DNA of 64,000 bases from CBCOTE01 sp965112965 (GCA_965112965.1 CBCOTE010000007.1:71646-135645), one strand, 5' to 3'; shown: positions 9,459 through 19,076, numbered from the stretch's first letter. Notes: a model not told the origin generated them from the sequence alone. Made by a program: numbers and translations.

Positions 9459-10376
9459 TCAACCAAGTTCCAGGTGTCGGTGCTCGAGGGAGACAGTGTA
9501 ATTGGCCTGCCGCAAAGCCACCTCGATAGCCTCGGCCACAGCCACTGAACGATGCCGTCCACCAGTGCAGCCGATGCCAATAGTCACCAGATATCTCCCT
9601 TCCTGTTCGAACAGCGGCAGGAGGTAAAGCAAGAACTCCTTGAGCCTGTTTAAAAACTCACTGCCTGGAGGTGCGCCCAGAATATATTCAGATACGGCCC
9701 TATCTCGCCCAGAGAGCGACTTCAAAGCATCCATAAAGTAAGGATTAGGCAGAAAACGCAGGTCGAAGAGCAAATCGACTTCTGAGGGCGTGCCGTATTT
9801 GAAACCAAAAGCTATCAGATGCACACGCAAAACATGACCCCCGCCATCCGAGCCACCCCATTTATCCTGAATAATCCGTCGTAAATTATGAATAGAGTAA
9901 CATGAAGTATCAATAATGAGCATGGCCTGAGTTCTGATGGAGGAGAGCAACTCACGCTCAGCCGCTATAGCTTCTGTAAGACCCAATTCCCGCCCCTTAC
10001 CGCCGCTTGAGAAGGGATGGGGCCGGCGAGTAGTGACGTAGCGGCGGACCAAAACCTCTTCAGCGGCCTCCACGAATACGATCTGTGGCTGAAAGCCTTG
10101 GTCATTGAATTCATTAAGCACCGAGGTCCATTGGCCAGTCAACTCGCTAGGGCGGGTATCTACAGCCAACGCCAAACCGCGAAAATCTCGTTGATTCTGG
10201 CCACAGAACAGACTAACCAATTTGGGCGCTAAGCCAGCTGGGATGCCGTCTACCGAAAAAAAACAGAGGTCTTCGAAGACGTCCATGGCCGTACTTTTGC
10301 CCGCACCAGATAACCCCACCACAACAACTAGCGGAAAAATCTTACTACAGCTTAAGCCTGAGGTAGGAGTTTCCAC
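9459..10376 (-). CDS. rapZ: RapZ-family RNase adaptor / nucleotide-binding protein
   Basis: The protein has a Walker A loop GLSGAGKST (residues 21-29), the RFLPNPY motif near the middle, and GCTGGRHRSV near the C-terminus, all hallmarks of RapZ (YvcJ). In enterobacteria RapZ senses glucosamine-6-phosphate metabolism and guides RNase E to a small RNA. In other bacteria its role is less clear, so only the family is certain. Length is 305 aa, a little above the usual 285-290. It starts with GTG, with GGAAGA about 6 bases upstream. It is part of the PTS-rpoN cluster. Confidence 0.93.
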   Translation of the reverse strand: METPTSGLSCSKIFPLVVVVGLSGAGKSTAMDVFEDLCFFSVDGIPAGLAPKLVSLFCGQNQRDFRGLALAVDTRPSELTGQWTSVLNEFNDQGFQPQIVFVEAAEEVLVRRYVTTRRPHPFSSGGKGRELGLTEAIAAERELLSSIRTQAMLIIDTSCYSIHNLRRIIQDKWGGSDGGGHVLRVHLIAFGFKYGTPSEVDLLFDLRFLPNPYFMDALKSLSGRDRAVSEYILGAPPGSEFLNRLKEFLLYLLPLFEQEGRYLVTIGIGCTGGRHRSVAVAEAIEVALRQANYTVSLEHRHLELG

Positions 10377-10529
10377 AATATCTTCCGAGCTTCAACGGCC
10401 AGAAAAGACGACAAAATCCATCATCATTAAACAGACAAAAAAATATACATTATGATACGCAACTATATCCCTGTCGAGTACATGGGGTCAGAACTATAAA
10501 AATAGTGAAAGGCTAAAATTTTAAGGACT

Positions 10530-10800
10530 CTAAGTCAATAGCTGCCAGATTGCGCCCGCCATCAATATGATATCAACCAACTCGTCAAGCTTTCTGTGAA
10601 AAATAGCAGCCCCCCTCGCCAATACATGGGTACTTATATGTTCCAATTCTAAGAGCACGTAATGCGTCAAAGTTAAATCCAAAACTAGGGACTCGAACCA
10701 TACTGTGGGCAATGGACTCAGCTAATACCTCGACTTTAATGGTCACCCTCAGATCAGGCAGCACCAACTCCTTATCCAAATAATTCTCAAAATTAATTCT
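10530..10800 (-). pseudogene. ptsN: ptsN (nitrogen-PTS EIIA) relic
   Basis: Read on the minus strand, the first block gives LVLPDLRVTIKVEVLAES and, further on, CIGEGG. A second frame continues with ARGAAIFHRKLDELVDIILM, matching the active-site segment of EIIA-Ntr (normally GIGEGVAIPHGKLD). The frame breaks just before the active-site histidine and the reading ends about 15 residues after it, where a functional protein would go on for another 70 or so. The position between rapZ and hpf is exactly where ptsN sits in relatives. No nitrogen-PTS output is expected from it. Confidence 0.75.
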
Positions 10801-11346
10801 TTATTGCCACTCAGGATCAATGAGCCCAAAGTCATTATTCTTTCGGCGATAGATAACATTAGCCCGACCAGTCTCTGCATTGAGAAAAACCAAAAACTCA
10901 TATTGGAGGCTGTCGAGTTGTTCGGCTGCTTCGTCCACATCCATAGGTTTAGGTTCGTATTGGTTTATGGCTATAATTATGCGCTCGCGCTTGCCTGGTT
11001 CACCTTCGCCAAACTGGATGATCTCTGTGCGTACGTGACCCTGACGTCGGTGTCTGTCCTTGTTCTTCTCGCGGACCTTCTTCACCTGAGCCTCGATCTT
11101 GTCCAGAACCATGTCCACAGTGGAGTACATGTCTGTGCTCTCTTCACAAGCAGAAAGATGCGCATAGTTGCCGATGAAAATAACTTCAGCCTTATGCCGA
11201 AATTTCTCTACTGACAGAGTGACTAACAGCTCGCTATCATCAGCCTGGTGACTAATATATTTGGCAATCTTCTCGAACCGGCGTTGCGCGTACAGCCGTA
11301 AATGGTCCGAAGGCTCGAAATTCTTGAAAGTGATATTGATATTCAT
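10801..11346 (-). CDS. hpf: Ribosome hibernation-promoting factor, long form
   Basis: The 181-residue protein has the N-terminal ribosome-binding domain (MNINITFKNFEPSDHL, then LVTLSVEKFRHKAEVIF) and the C-terminal dimerisation domain ending AETGRANVIYRRKNNDFGLIDPE. This makes it a long-type HPF that by itself can pair 70S ribosomes into 100S dimers during starvation. A GGAGAA ribosome site precedes the ATG. It is downstream of rpoN, the classical position for this factor in Proteobacteria. Confidence 0.95.
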   Translation of the reverse strand: MNINITFKNFEPSDHLRLYAQRRFEKIAKYISHQADDSELLVTLSVEKFRHKAEVIFIGNYAHLSACEESTDMYSTVDMVLDKIEAQVKKVREKNKDRHRRQGHVRTEIIQFGEGEPGKRERIIIAINQYEPKPMDVDEAAEQLDSLQYEFLVFLNAETGRANVIYRRKNNDFGLIDPEWQ

Positions 11347-11392
11347 AGCTTCTCCCTTACTTTCTTATTGTTGTACAGTGGCTAATGCCGAG

Positions 11393-12871
11393 TTAGAGCA
11401 CTTTCTTGCGCCTAGACGAGGACGCAATATCCAATGCAGTTCGGTATTTGGCCACGGTTCTCCGAGCAATATTTACTTGTAATTTTTTTTTTAGGGCTTT
11501 GACGATGTGAGCGTCCGAGAATGGCTGCCTAGGATTTTCTTCGCCTATGATCTGCTTAATCAGAGCCTTGACTGATTCCGAGCCGACCATACCGCCGCCG
11601 TCAAGCTCGAGCGCTGAGTTAAAGAAAAACTTGAGCCCAAAGACCCCATACGGTGTAGCCATGTATTTATTTGTAGTGATACGGCTTACTGTGGACTCGT
11701 GCATACCAATATCTACGGCGATGTCTTTCAAAATTAATGGCCTGAGGTATTTTACCCCATGCTCAAAGAAACCCCGCTGGTATTTTATCAAACTTTCCGA
11801 AACTTTATACAGCGTACGCTGCCGTTGGTACAAGCTCTTCATAAGCCACACGGCCGAGCGCATTTTATCATGGAGGTAATCCTTGTATTTACCAGAGTTC
11901 TTACCCGTATCCAGCTTGAGAATGTCCATGCAGAAAGAATTTAGCTCCAGCTGTGGCAACCCACCATTGTTAAGAGATATAATCCAATCGTCTCCAACCC
12001 TGTATACAAACACATCTGGTATGACGTAGAACGGCTCCTCACTGCCAAAACTCGCTCCAGGTAGAGGGTCAAGCTTCTGTAAAATCTCTAGATAGTGTTT
12101 AAGGTCCTCTAAGGCAATATGGAACTTACGACATAGGAGTTTATATCGCTTTTTCTCAAGATCTTCCATGTGGTCACGCACCAGAGACAGAAGTATGGGG
12201 TCCTTCTCGCTCCGAGCCTCGAGCTGCACTAACAAGCACTCTTGTGGGCTGCGTGCAGCTACACCCAAGGGGTCAAAGCGCTGTATGCGATAGAGCACTG
12301 CCTCTACCTCGGCCGGAGTGACCTCGGCCAGCCGGACGACTTCTTCGGCGGTGACCTGAAGATAACCAGCCGAGTCGAGGTTGCCAATGATGACCTCCCC
12401 GATCAGAATCTCTTTAGGCGTAAAATTCGAAAGCCGGAGTTGCCACTCCAAATGTCCGCCAAGAGATTGCTTTCCAGATAAACGCATTTCAAAAGGCATA
12501 CTTTCAAGGGTGTCTTCACCCTCGTAGAAATGAGATTGACAAGAGGTGCTAGAAAAATCTCCGAGATAGTCCTCCCAATCGGCGTTGTGGTGTAGATCTC
12601 GCTCGCTACCAGTTTCAAGACCGGAGAACTCCCCAATTCCCTCAGTAATGGGACGTTCATTGGCGGCCTGATCTGGCCCAGAGGCATTGGCGTCAACATT
12701 TGTCCTTTCCTCAACCTCCTCTTCCAGAAAAGGATTTTCCAGCAGCTCGTTTTGTATGGTCTCTATCAGTTCTAAACGCGATAGCTGCAAAAGCTTGATC
12801 GCCTGCTGCAACTGAGGAGTCATCACTAGCTGCTGGCTCAGCTTAAGCTGCTGTCGTAGTTCCAACACCAT
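11393..12871 (-). CDS. rpoN: RNA polymerase sigma-54 factor
   Basis: All parts of sigma-54 are present in 492 residues: region I LKLSQQLVMTPQLQQAIKLL at the N-terminus, an acidic region II (about residues 50-105), the core-binding and helix-turn-helix part, and near the C-terminus the RpoN box ARRTVAKYRTALDIASS. Sigma-54 directs core polymerase to -24/-12 promoters and needs AAA+ activators. It is intact although flhG and ptsN are broken, so some sigma-54 regulon must remain. None of the activators is in this window. Confidence 0.96.
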   Translation of the reverse strand: MVLELRQQLKLSQQLVMTPQLQQAIKLLQLSRLELIETIQNELLENPFLEEEVEERTNVDANASGPDQAANERPITEGIGEFSGLETGSERDLHHNADWEDYLGDFSSTSCQSHFYEGEDTLESMPFEMRLSGKQSLGGHLEWQLRLSNFTPKEILIGEVIIGNLDSAGYLQVTAEEVVRLAEVTPAEVEAVLYRIQRFDPLGVAARSPQECLLVQLEARSEKDPILLSLVRDHMEDLEKKRYKLLCRKFHIALEDLKHYLEILQKLDPLPGASFGSEEPFYVIPDVFVYRVGDDWIISLNNGGLPQLELNSFCMDILKLDTGKNSGKYKDYLHDKMRSAVWLMKSLYQRQRTLYKVSESLIKYQRGFFEHGVKYLRPLILKDIAVDIGMHESTVSRITTNKYMATPYGVFGLKFFFNSALELDGGGMVGSESVKALIKQIIGEENPRQPFSDAHIVKALKKKLQVNIARRTVAKYRTALDIASSSRRKKVL

Positions 12872-13399
12872 ATATTGTTATATCTCGCTGTCCAGTCTTG
12901 GCGCCAGATTAATCTTTTGAGACAGGGTCTGACGCTCATGTCGGAAAATTTTGCTCATGACCGAAAGTCGAAGAAAAAGCAAGAATCTTTCTATGCCTTT
13001 CACCACTTAAATTCTGCCACAAGATGCAGCTCTTAGCAAGAAATGGACAAAATCAATAAGGTGAGAAAAAATAAATTAGGAAAGCCAGCGATAAAATCTG
13101 ATTTTTTTAGCGTGGTAGTTTAGCATTACATCGAAGGAGCTGGAGGAGTGGAGACAAAAAAGCCTATAAATATATACGGAATATGCTAAACGCCACGCAT
13201 ATAGCCGCATGCTGACGATGCACGGTAAAAATTAAGGTCAGTTACACCTTGTATCCTTCTTATTTTCTCTCGAACAGTCAAATCAAGAGTACATGCGATC
13301 CATGTAGCATCTGGAAATTGACGGTCTGCCCCCTTACTATCCTGAATGCTTATTTAAAAAAAACGGAATCGAAGGTTAAAAAACGTCATACCACAGGCT
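12872..13399. other. Eroded region between rpoN and kdsC
   Basis: This 528-base stretch holds no intact gene. In many relatives the lipopolysaccharide-transport genes lptC, lptA and lptB lie here. I looked for their motifs on the minus strand and found only short uninterpretable blocks (for example MSKIFRHERQTLSQKINL near 12900-12960), so their former presence is inference only. Confidence 0.4.
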
Positions 13400-13945
13400 C
13401 TACTGGCCCCAACATTGCCATAAGGCCTCTAGTCGGCCCTGAGCCTCCAAGATAAACCGTACCGCCTCGCGTACTGCACCGTGCCCGCCCCTGGCCCGGC
13501 TAACCCAAAGCGCTAGGGCTAAAATCTCTGGCTGCGCATTACTTACGGCCATGGGCAGGCCAGATACCCGCATGGCCGCTGCATCTACCCAATCATCACC
13601 CAAGAAGGCCACTTGAGCAAGCGTGAGCCCTCTGGCCACGACTAAAGATTCCAAAGTTACTACCTTATGTAAGTGTCCGGCGCGATATTCAGCAATACCC
13701 AACTCACGTACCCGCTTCTCCACAGCCGGGGAGACGACGCCCGATACCACGGCTACCTCAAGTCCAACAGACTGCATGAGCTTAATACCTAAGCCGTCTT
13801 GGATATCAAAACGCTTTGAGATACGCCCTTCTTGGTCGTAGTAAACTCCGCCATCTGTAAGTACGCCATCCACATCTAAAATCAAAAGCCGTATAGCTAT
13901 GGCAGCTTGCCTAGCGGCTGCAGAATATTTGTCAGCCCGATTCAT
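13400..13945 (-). CDS. kdsC: 3-deoxy-D-manno-octulosonate 8-phosphate phosphatase (KdsC-type HAD)
   Basis: KdsC removes phosphate from KDO-8-phosphate on the way to lipopolysaccharide core. The C0-type HAD fold is complete in 181 residues: nucleophile motif ILDVDGVLTDGGVYYD, GLGIKLMQSVGLEVAVVSG, the lysine region ELGIAEYRAGHLHKV, and motif III FLGDDWVDAAAM. Unusually, the normal SGR(S/K)S motif reads SGVVSP, losing an arginine that is nearly constant in the family. The gene lies 5 bases from the end of pyrG, with no kdsA between them. Confidence 0.88.
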   Translation of the reverse strand: MNRADKYSAAARQAAIAIRLLILDVDGVLTDGGVYYDQEGRISKRFDIQDGLGIKLMQSVGLEVAVVSGVVSPAVEKRVRELGIAEYRAGHLHKVVTLESLVVARGLTLAQVAFLGDDWVDAAAMRVSGLPMAVSNAQPEILALALWVSRARGGHGAVREAVRFILEAQGRLEALWQCWGQ

Positions 13946-13950
13946 ATGTT

Positions 13951-15612
13951 TTATTTGCCCGCCACGGCGTTTATAGCCGCCGTATGGTTCACTAAGGCTG
14001 CGGCAATAAAATCACGGAAGAATGGGTTTGGCTGCATAGGATTGGACCGAAATTCAGGATGAAATTGGCAACCTAAAAACCAAGGATGGTCGCTCAATTC
14101 TATGATTTCTACCAGAGCCTCGTCCGGGGACAGACCCGAAAGGATAAAACCATTGCTTTCCAGAGCCCCAGCATACTGCTTATTGAATTCATAACGATGG
14201 CGATGGCGCTCGCTGATTTGAATGGTACCATAGGCCGCAGCGGCGCGGGTGCCTGGCCGAAGCACACAAGGGTAGGCTCCCAACCGCATAGTGCCGCCTT
14301 TATCGCTCTCGGAACTACGCTTTTCCACGCAGCCACGCCGAAAATCAAACCATTCAGCCATAAGATAGATGACTGGGTCCTTAGTTAGAGGATCGAACTC
14401 CTGAGAGTTAGCTCCTTTGAGGCCAAGGATATTGCGACTAAATTCAATGACCGCGCACTGCATCCCAAGACAGATGCCCAAGAATGGGATACTACCCTCC
14501 CGGGCGAAACGGATAGCCTCGATCTTACCCTCTACCCCTCTGGAACCGAAGCCGCCAGGCACTAGGATACCGTTTAGGCCGGCTAATTTTTGTGCTACAT
14601 TACCAGGTTCAATTTCCTCAGAGTTGGCGTAGATTAAATCAACCTGAGCGTTATTAGCTACTCCGCCATGCACCAACGCCTCATGCAAGCTCTTATAGGC
14701 CTCTTTAAAATCCACATATTTACCCACGATGCCAATAGTACACCTTCGATCGGGTTTGGATAGCTTATGAATCAAGCCTTTCCAAGGTGCTAATTCGGGA
14801 TTTTTGGCCGACAATTTAAGCATTATGACAATCTTCTGGTCTAAACCCTCCTCATAGAACTTTAAGGGCACCTCGTAGATGTTCTTCACGTCCACGGCAC
14901 TAAAGACTGAATCTTTATCCACATTACAAAAGAGAGCAATCTTACCCTTCAGGTCGACCGAAAGATCTTGCTCGCAACGACATAATATGATGTCTGGCTG
15001 GATACCGATGCTCCTGAGTTCCTTAACGCTATGTTGAGTAGGCTTAGTTTTATGTTCACTAGTCACCTTAATGTATGGCACCAAAGTCAGATGAATATAA
15101 ATAATGTTGTCCTTACCTAGATCCGCCCGGAGCTGACGTATGGCCTCCAGGAATGGCAGGCCTTCAATGTCACCAACGGTACCGCCTATTTCAACGATAA
15201 CTACATCCAGGTCCTCGTGACAAACGGAGAGAATGACACGTTTAATCTCGTCGGTAATGTGTGGAATGACCTGGACTGTGCCACCCAAATAATCGCCTCG
15301 GCGTTCGCGCATGATGACGTTATGGTAGATCCGTCCTGAGGTGCAATTATTGCTTTGGGTCATATTCAAGCCCAGGAAGCGTTCGTAGTGCCCCAAGTCC
15401 AAATCAGTCTCGGCGCCGTCGTCAGTTACATAAACCTCGCCATGCTGAAATGGATTCATAGTACCAGGATCAACATTAATATAAGGATCGAGCTTCTGTA
15501 TAGTGACAGTAAGCTTACGGGCAACGAGGAGAGCGCCGATTGAAGCAGCGGCTAGTCCTTTACCAAGGGAGGATAATACGCCTCCAGTAATAAAGATAAT
15601 CTTGGTTTTCAT
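13951..15612 (-). CDS. pyrG: CTP synthase
   Basis: PyrG aminates UTP to CTP using glutamine and ATP. The N-terminal amidoligase domain begins FITGGVLSSLGKGLAAASIG and contains DPYINVDPGTMNPFQHGEV; the C-terminal glutamine amidotransferase has the nucleophile in FLGICLGMQCAVIEF and the His/Glu pair in CQFHPEFRSNP. At 553 aa it is full length. A G-rich ribosome site (GGGGGGA) lies just before the ATG. kdsC follows directly, so the two are probably co-transcribed. Confidence 0.97.
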   Translation of the reverse strand: MKTKIIFITGGVLSSLGKGLAAASIGALLVARKLTVTIQKLDPYINVDPGTMNPFQHGEVYVTDDGAETDLDLGHYERFLGLNMTQSNNCTSGRIYHNVIMRERRGDYLGGTVQVIPHITDEIKRVILSVCHEDLDVVIVEIGGTVGDIEGLPFLEAIRQLRADLGKDNIIYIHLTLVPYIKVTSEHKTKPTQHSVKELRSIGIQPDIILCRCEQDLSVDLKGKIALFCNVDKDSVFSAVDVKNIYEVPLKFYEEGLDQKIVIMLKLSAKNPELAPWKGLIHKLSKPDRRCTIGIVGKYVDFKEAYKSLHEALVHGGVANNAQVDLIYANSEEIEPGNVAQKLAGLNGILVPGGFGSRGVEGKIEAIRFAREGSIPFLGICLGMQCAVIEFSRNILGLKGANSQEFDPLTKDPVIYLMAEWFDFRRGCVEKRSSESDKGGTMRLGAYPCVLRPGTRAAAAYGTIQISERHRHRYEFNKQYAGALESNGFILSGLSPDEALVEIIELSDHPWFLGCQFHPEFRSNPMQPNPFFRDFIAAALVNHTAAINAVAGK

Positions 15613-15949
15613 GTGGTCCCCCCACTGGACATTGGTGGTATCAACATCTGGTTTAAGATATTAGCCTCAAAATTGACGGTCGGGGCGGTCGATATTATTA
15701 AGGAGCTTTAGGTTCGCCGAGGCAATAAAAAAACGGACGTCCATGTCCACAATAAATAATTCTGGGCAGAAAATTCGAGACGCCAAGGTACTAATTGATC
15801 ACTGACAAATAGTTCCAAAACTTTTTTTCTCACTAATAGCTCAAGAGTCAAACCCATTTTAACGATAAAAATCGCTGTTAATAGTGACCCTAATTGAAGA
15901 AGAAAAAAACATATAGCACAGGCCAAAATCCTTAAATTATGAGACGGAG
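15613..15949. other. Spacer upstream of pyrG with one doubtful small frame
   Basis: The only frame of note is minus-strand 15708-15926 (72 codons) with a hydrophobic first 30 residues and a Trp/Leu-rich end. It has no clear ribosome site and matches nothing I know, so I do not call it a gene. The promoter of pyrG should lie in this stretch, but I could not pick convincing boxes. Confidence 0.35.
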
Positions 15950-16704
15950 ACAGTCCGCGCTATACAGCAAGTTGAAGCGGACGCAATTACCATCGCATGG
16001 TTCCTAGAACTGGCGGCCAATCAGATACGTCTTAACGAATATAATTTCATGTTTTTTATGATCATTCGGACTACGACATTATGACGATCTAGACATAGCC
16101 CAGGTCGCAACTTTACGCTAATGTTTCGTCCAAATATTAATATCTAACTACTGCTCAGACAACTATTGTTTTTTTGATGGGAGCGGAATAATGTTAGGTG
16201 TGTACAGCGGCTTCCAAATGCTGGTCAGACTGAAACTCCTGTTGCAGCAACTGACCGACTGTCAAAATGGCAAAACATCCCTGACCTACAATCAATAGCC
16301 TGGACCGATTCAAAGACTGTTTGTTTTAATTCAAAACGAGCCTGTCTCCTACTACATGATTGCCATAAATTTTTAATTTACTCTTCTATATATACCACGA
16401 TGAAGAAAATATCATAGCCCAGAATGTCATGACTATGGAGATCATGATATTTGTAACTATATGATACTCCAACATATAGATTCCAGAATCAAAACCACCA
16501 AATAAGATATGCTACTGAAACTTCAACGGCTCGCACCTTAGTATTGCCTGGTTCACCGATCCTACAAACTATACCTTCGGACTTATACCGCACCCTGAAA
16601 CTTACAACCACAATCTTGAGTTATCTAGACTAGGTCCATTGAGAGACACCACAATACTAAGCACGGAGTTCATCACCAGTGGTGTGCGGCACTTCAAGAC
16701 ATAA
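15950..16704 (+). pseudogene. Decayed gene of unknown function upstream of tadA
   Basis: Protein-like plus-strand blocks occur in order but in different frames: EADAITIAWFLELAANQIRL near 15980-16040, RLLFF-like and SIAWTDSKTVCFNSKRACLL near 16290-16350, and a long clean block at about 16530-16704 containing IAWFTDPTNYTFGLIPHPET and then NHNLELSRLGPLRDTTI, ending SGVRHFKT with a stop. The last block overlaps the furthest possible start of tadA. The regularity of the final 55 residues says this was a real gene. I cannot name the family. Confidence 0.45.
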
Positions 16705-17296
16705 TAAGCTGCCGGCCACAGCCGTAGTCAAGGCTCACGTTGAGTCGGCTATCGATGAATCATTTTTTTGTTCCGAGCTTTGGCCGGACTGGACAAGAGT
16801 AATGGCCATGGCCCTGACTGAGGCCAAAGTAGCCAAAAAGGCTGGAGAAACACCAGTAGGGGCAATACTTCTAAACGCAGAGGGCAAGGTGTTGGCCCGA
16901 GCTGGCAATAGTCCTATTAGCCGTCACGACCCTACAGCCCACGCTGAAATTCTGGCCTTGCGTCGAGCAGGCCGCCAGACTAAAAACTACCGGCTCATCG
17001 GGAGTATTCTGGTGACTACTTTAGAGCCTTGCCTCATGTGCTTGGGGGCGCTGGTGCATGCCCAAGTAGCCGGATTAGTATACGGGGCAGCCAATCCTAA
17101 GACCGGGGCGGTGTACTCCAGACTTCGGGGGGTGGAGCTAGATTTTTTAAACCACCGCTTTTGGGTATTGCCAGGCGTTGAAGCTACAGCTTGTGAGAAA
17201 CTACTCTCAGAATTTTTCCGGGAGCGTCGAAAACAACAAAAGGTCAATCAATGGGATGCGTCGATCCCAGAAACCTCTGATGGCACCAAAAATTGA
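16679..17296 (+). CDS. tadA: tRNA-specific adenosine deaminase
   Basis: TadA converts adenosine 34 to inosine in tRNA-Arg(ACG). The zinc-dependent deaminase motifs are intact: TAHAEILALR (His ligand and catalytic Glu) and EPCLMCLGALVHA (two Cys ligands), with PVGAILLNAEGKVLARAGN before them. The start is problematic. The frame is open back to a GTG at 16679, but its first codons overlap the tail of an older gene. An ATG at 16755 would give a natural N-terminus (MNH-FFCSELWPDW) only if the T7 run at 16763-16769 had one more T. The first in-frame ATG, at 16802, would cut into the first helix. Confidence 0.88.
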   Translation: MVCGTSRHNKLPATAVVKAHVESAIDESFFCSELWPDWTRVMAMALTEAKVAKKAGETPVGAILLNAEGKVLARAGNSPISRHDPTAHAEILALRRAGRQTKNYRLIGSILVTTLEPCLMCLGALVHAQVAGLVYGAANPKTGAVYSRLRGVELDFLNHRFWVLPGVEATACEKLLSEFFRERRKQQKVNQWDASIPETSDGTKN

Positions 17297-17401
17297 GCCG
17301 CAGTCCCATTATACCAATATTTTTCTTGTCGATAAAACCCCGAACCTGTAATCTAACAATTATTTTTTTGAAAATCCGCAAAATAGTCGTTTTCGTCAAG
17401 C

Positions 17402-17495
17402 GGAGAGGTACCGAAGTGGCTGTAACGGACTCGACTCGAAATCGAGTTGTCGGTTAATATCCGGCACGTGGGTTCGAATCCCACCCTCTCCGCCA
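17402..17495 (+). tRNA. tRNA-Ser (anticodon CGA)
   Basis: The acceptor stem GGAGAGG (17402-17408) pairs with CCTCTCC (17485-17491), followed by discriminator G and an encoded CCA (17493-17495). The anticodon arm is CTCGA-CTCGAAA-TCGAG, giving anticodon CGA that reads UCG. A long variable arm (about GTCGG...CCGGC) and the T arm GTGGGTTCGAATCCCAC are typical for serine tRNA. Confidence 0.95.
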
Positions 17496-18929
17496 TATTA
17501 TTATTTAACACAGTGCGAATAAATCTAAGAAGATCAGAAAAATCAAAAAATAGCGTTTTAACAGTCTGTCTTCAATCACCTTTGTCCATCTTAATACACA
17601 CCCACTTTTTTAATGGGTAACTACTTAAGTTAAAATATAGCTACCAGTAGAATAGGTAGTCTCTTAAAAAACTGCGCTATGTATTGCCTTCGAGGCTACC
17701 TGTCACTCTTAACATCGCCGTCAGAAACGTAGATCAACTACCCCCAAGACTATTTACTCAAAATAATAAGCATCCTATGCTTTAAATATTGCATCAGATA
17801 AATAAAGACGACAAGAGGTAATGATTTAACCTATATTTAGAAAAAAGAATAATATATTTTTTTTAGTAACTATCCTGATGTAGGTCCAATGTAAGCACAA
17901 TAACACTGCGGCAAGACCTATAAATTATTGTAAAACGTCGTCCCGAGTGAAGTAATGAAGAAAAAAACTAAAATAACAAAGTATACTGAAATATTCGAGA
18001 CCTTAGTATTGATACCTGAATATGCCAATAACATTCTTTAGTAACTTGACTGAAAGCATGGCCGATCTGGATATCATAGCACTCGGAGCTACTGGCCATA
18101 TTCGGCGCATTGAAAGCCGGACATCATCGAAACCGCCACCGTATCTTAAAAAAATATGGTTTTCTCTGCGGTATAATTACAGTATGAACTAAACATAATA
18201 TTTTCATTAATCTGTGCATTGCTCTCAATCACATAATATGACAAAAACCACGCTAGCGTATCACCGATCAAAAAAAAACAGTATCCGTGACCACAATCGC
18301 TCCCCATTCCCGAGCCTATATTTTAAGGACCGTTTAATCACAACAGATCGCCAACGCAACCTTATATCGCTTCAGTTATGATAAAAAATGAAATATTTGC
18401 CTGCATTTTCGATCGTATACTTAATATGCTTTTGAATAAATAAGGCTGGCGTTGTCTATATCATCGAGATCAAATTACCCATGTCAGCATAATATCAGGA
18501 TATTTACTTGAACGGCAGCGCACGCTGCAGATCTGGTTGACCACTTAGATGCTTTAAAATTTAGTATTAAGGTCACTGAAAAATTTTTATGTCATTTTTT
18601 ATACTAGTTATGAGGAACTTGGATATGCTCATGGGGTATTAGTTTAATCTGGCAGGATTACCATATCAAAAATTGGACAAAAATGTATACGTCACAGCAA
18701 TCGGGCTTATATAATGCCAGACTAAGCATATGAAAACGTTGCCGAATCACAAAAAAAGCGATACACATTATGGGTTTAGTTCTTGTAGCGAAGCAGCACC
18801 GCCGAAGTCGTATACAAGAACATGGCTATAATCTCTAGTCTTATGCCTCAACCCATATGGTCCATGTTTTTTAGGAGTGTAACCACAACCCTGACAGATA
18901 TAATCAGACGATAGGCCGTAGATTGCTGG
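17496..18929. other. Eroded gene-free region downstream of tRNA-Ser
   Basis: About 1.4 kb of AT-rich sequence with many A/T runs and no intact gene. Short plus-strand blocks occur: DLDIIALGATGHIRRIESRT near 18065-18130 faintly recalls universal stress proteins, and SIKVTEKFLCHFLY near 18560-18600. None is strong enough for an identification. Confidence 0.45.
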
Positions 18930-19076
18930 CTAGTCTGTAACATCAATAAGTACTGGGCTATAGCCTAAATCGACAAGCAAGACCTCCTTATTGTCTATAA
19001 GTAGATAGGCGTTGGTATCGGCAGGTAAGCTGTGGCCTACATTGAAAGCTATAAAGACTTTGAATTCATAAAAAAT
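18930..19076 (-). pseudogene. Possible metallo-beta-lactamase-fold fragment
   Basis: On the minus strand the block FKVFIAFNVG, LPADTNAYLLIDNKEVLLVD and LGYSP resembles the opening strands of MBL-fold proteins, in particular those of flavodiiron or oxygen-sensing di-iron type. The frame ends at 18930 and the metal-binding HxHxDH motif that should follow is not found. The match rests on about 40 residues only. Confidence 0.3.

Noticed and set aside
12872..13399. lptB/lptA relics between rpoN and kdsC
   Set aside because: Expected from gene order, but no Walker or signature motif of LptB and no LptA pattern could be read.
15708..15926. 72-codon minus-strand frame with a hydrophobic start upstream of pyrG
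   Set aside because: No ribosome site and no recognisable motif; composition is like the AT-rich spacer.
18040..18180. Universal stress protein relic
   Set aside because: Only one block (IIALGATGHIRRIESRT) recalls UspA. The start and the rest of the fold are not found, so it is not listed as a feature.
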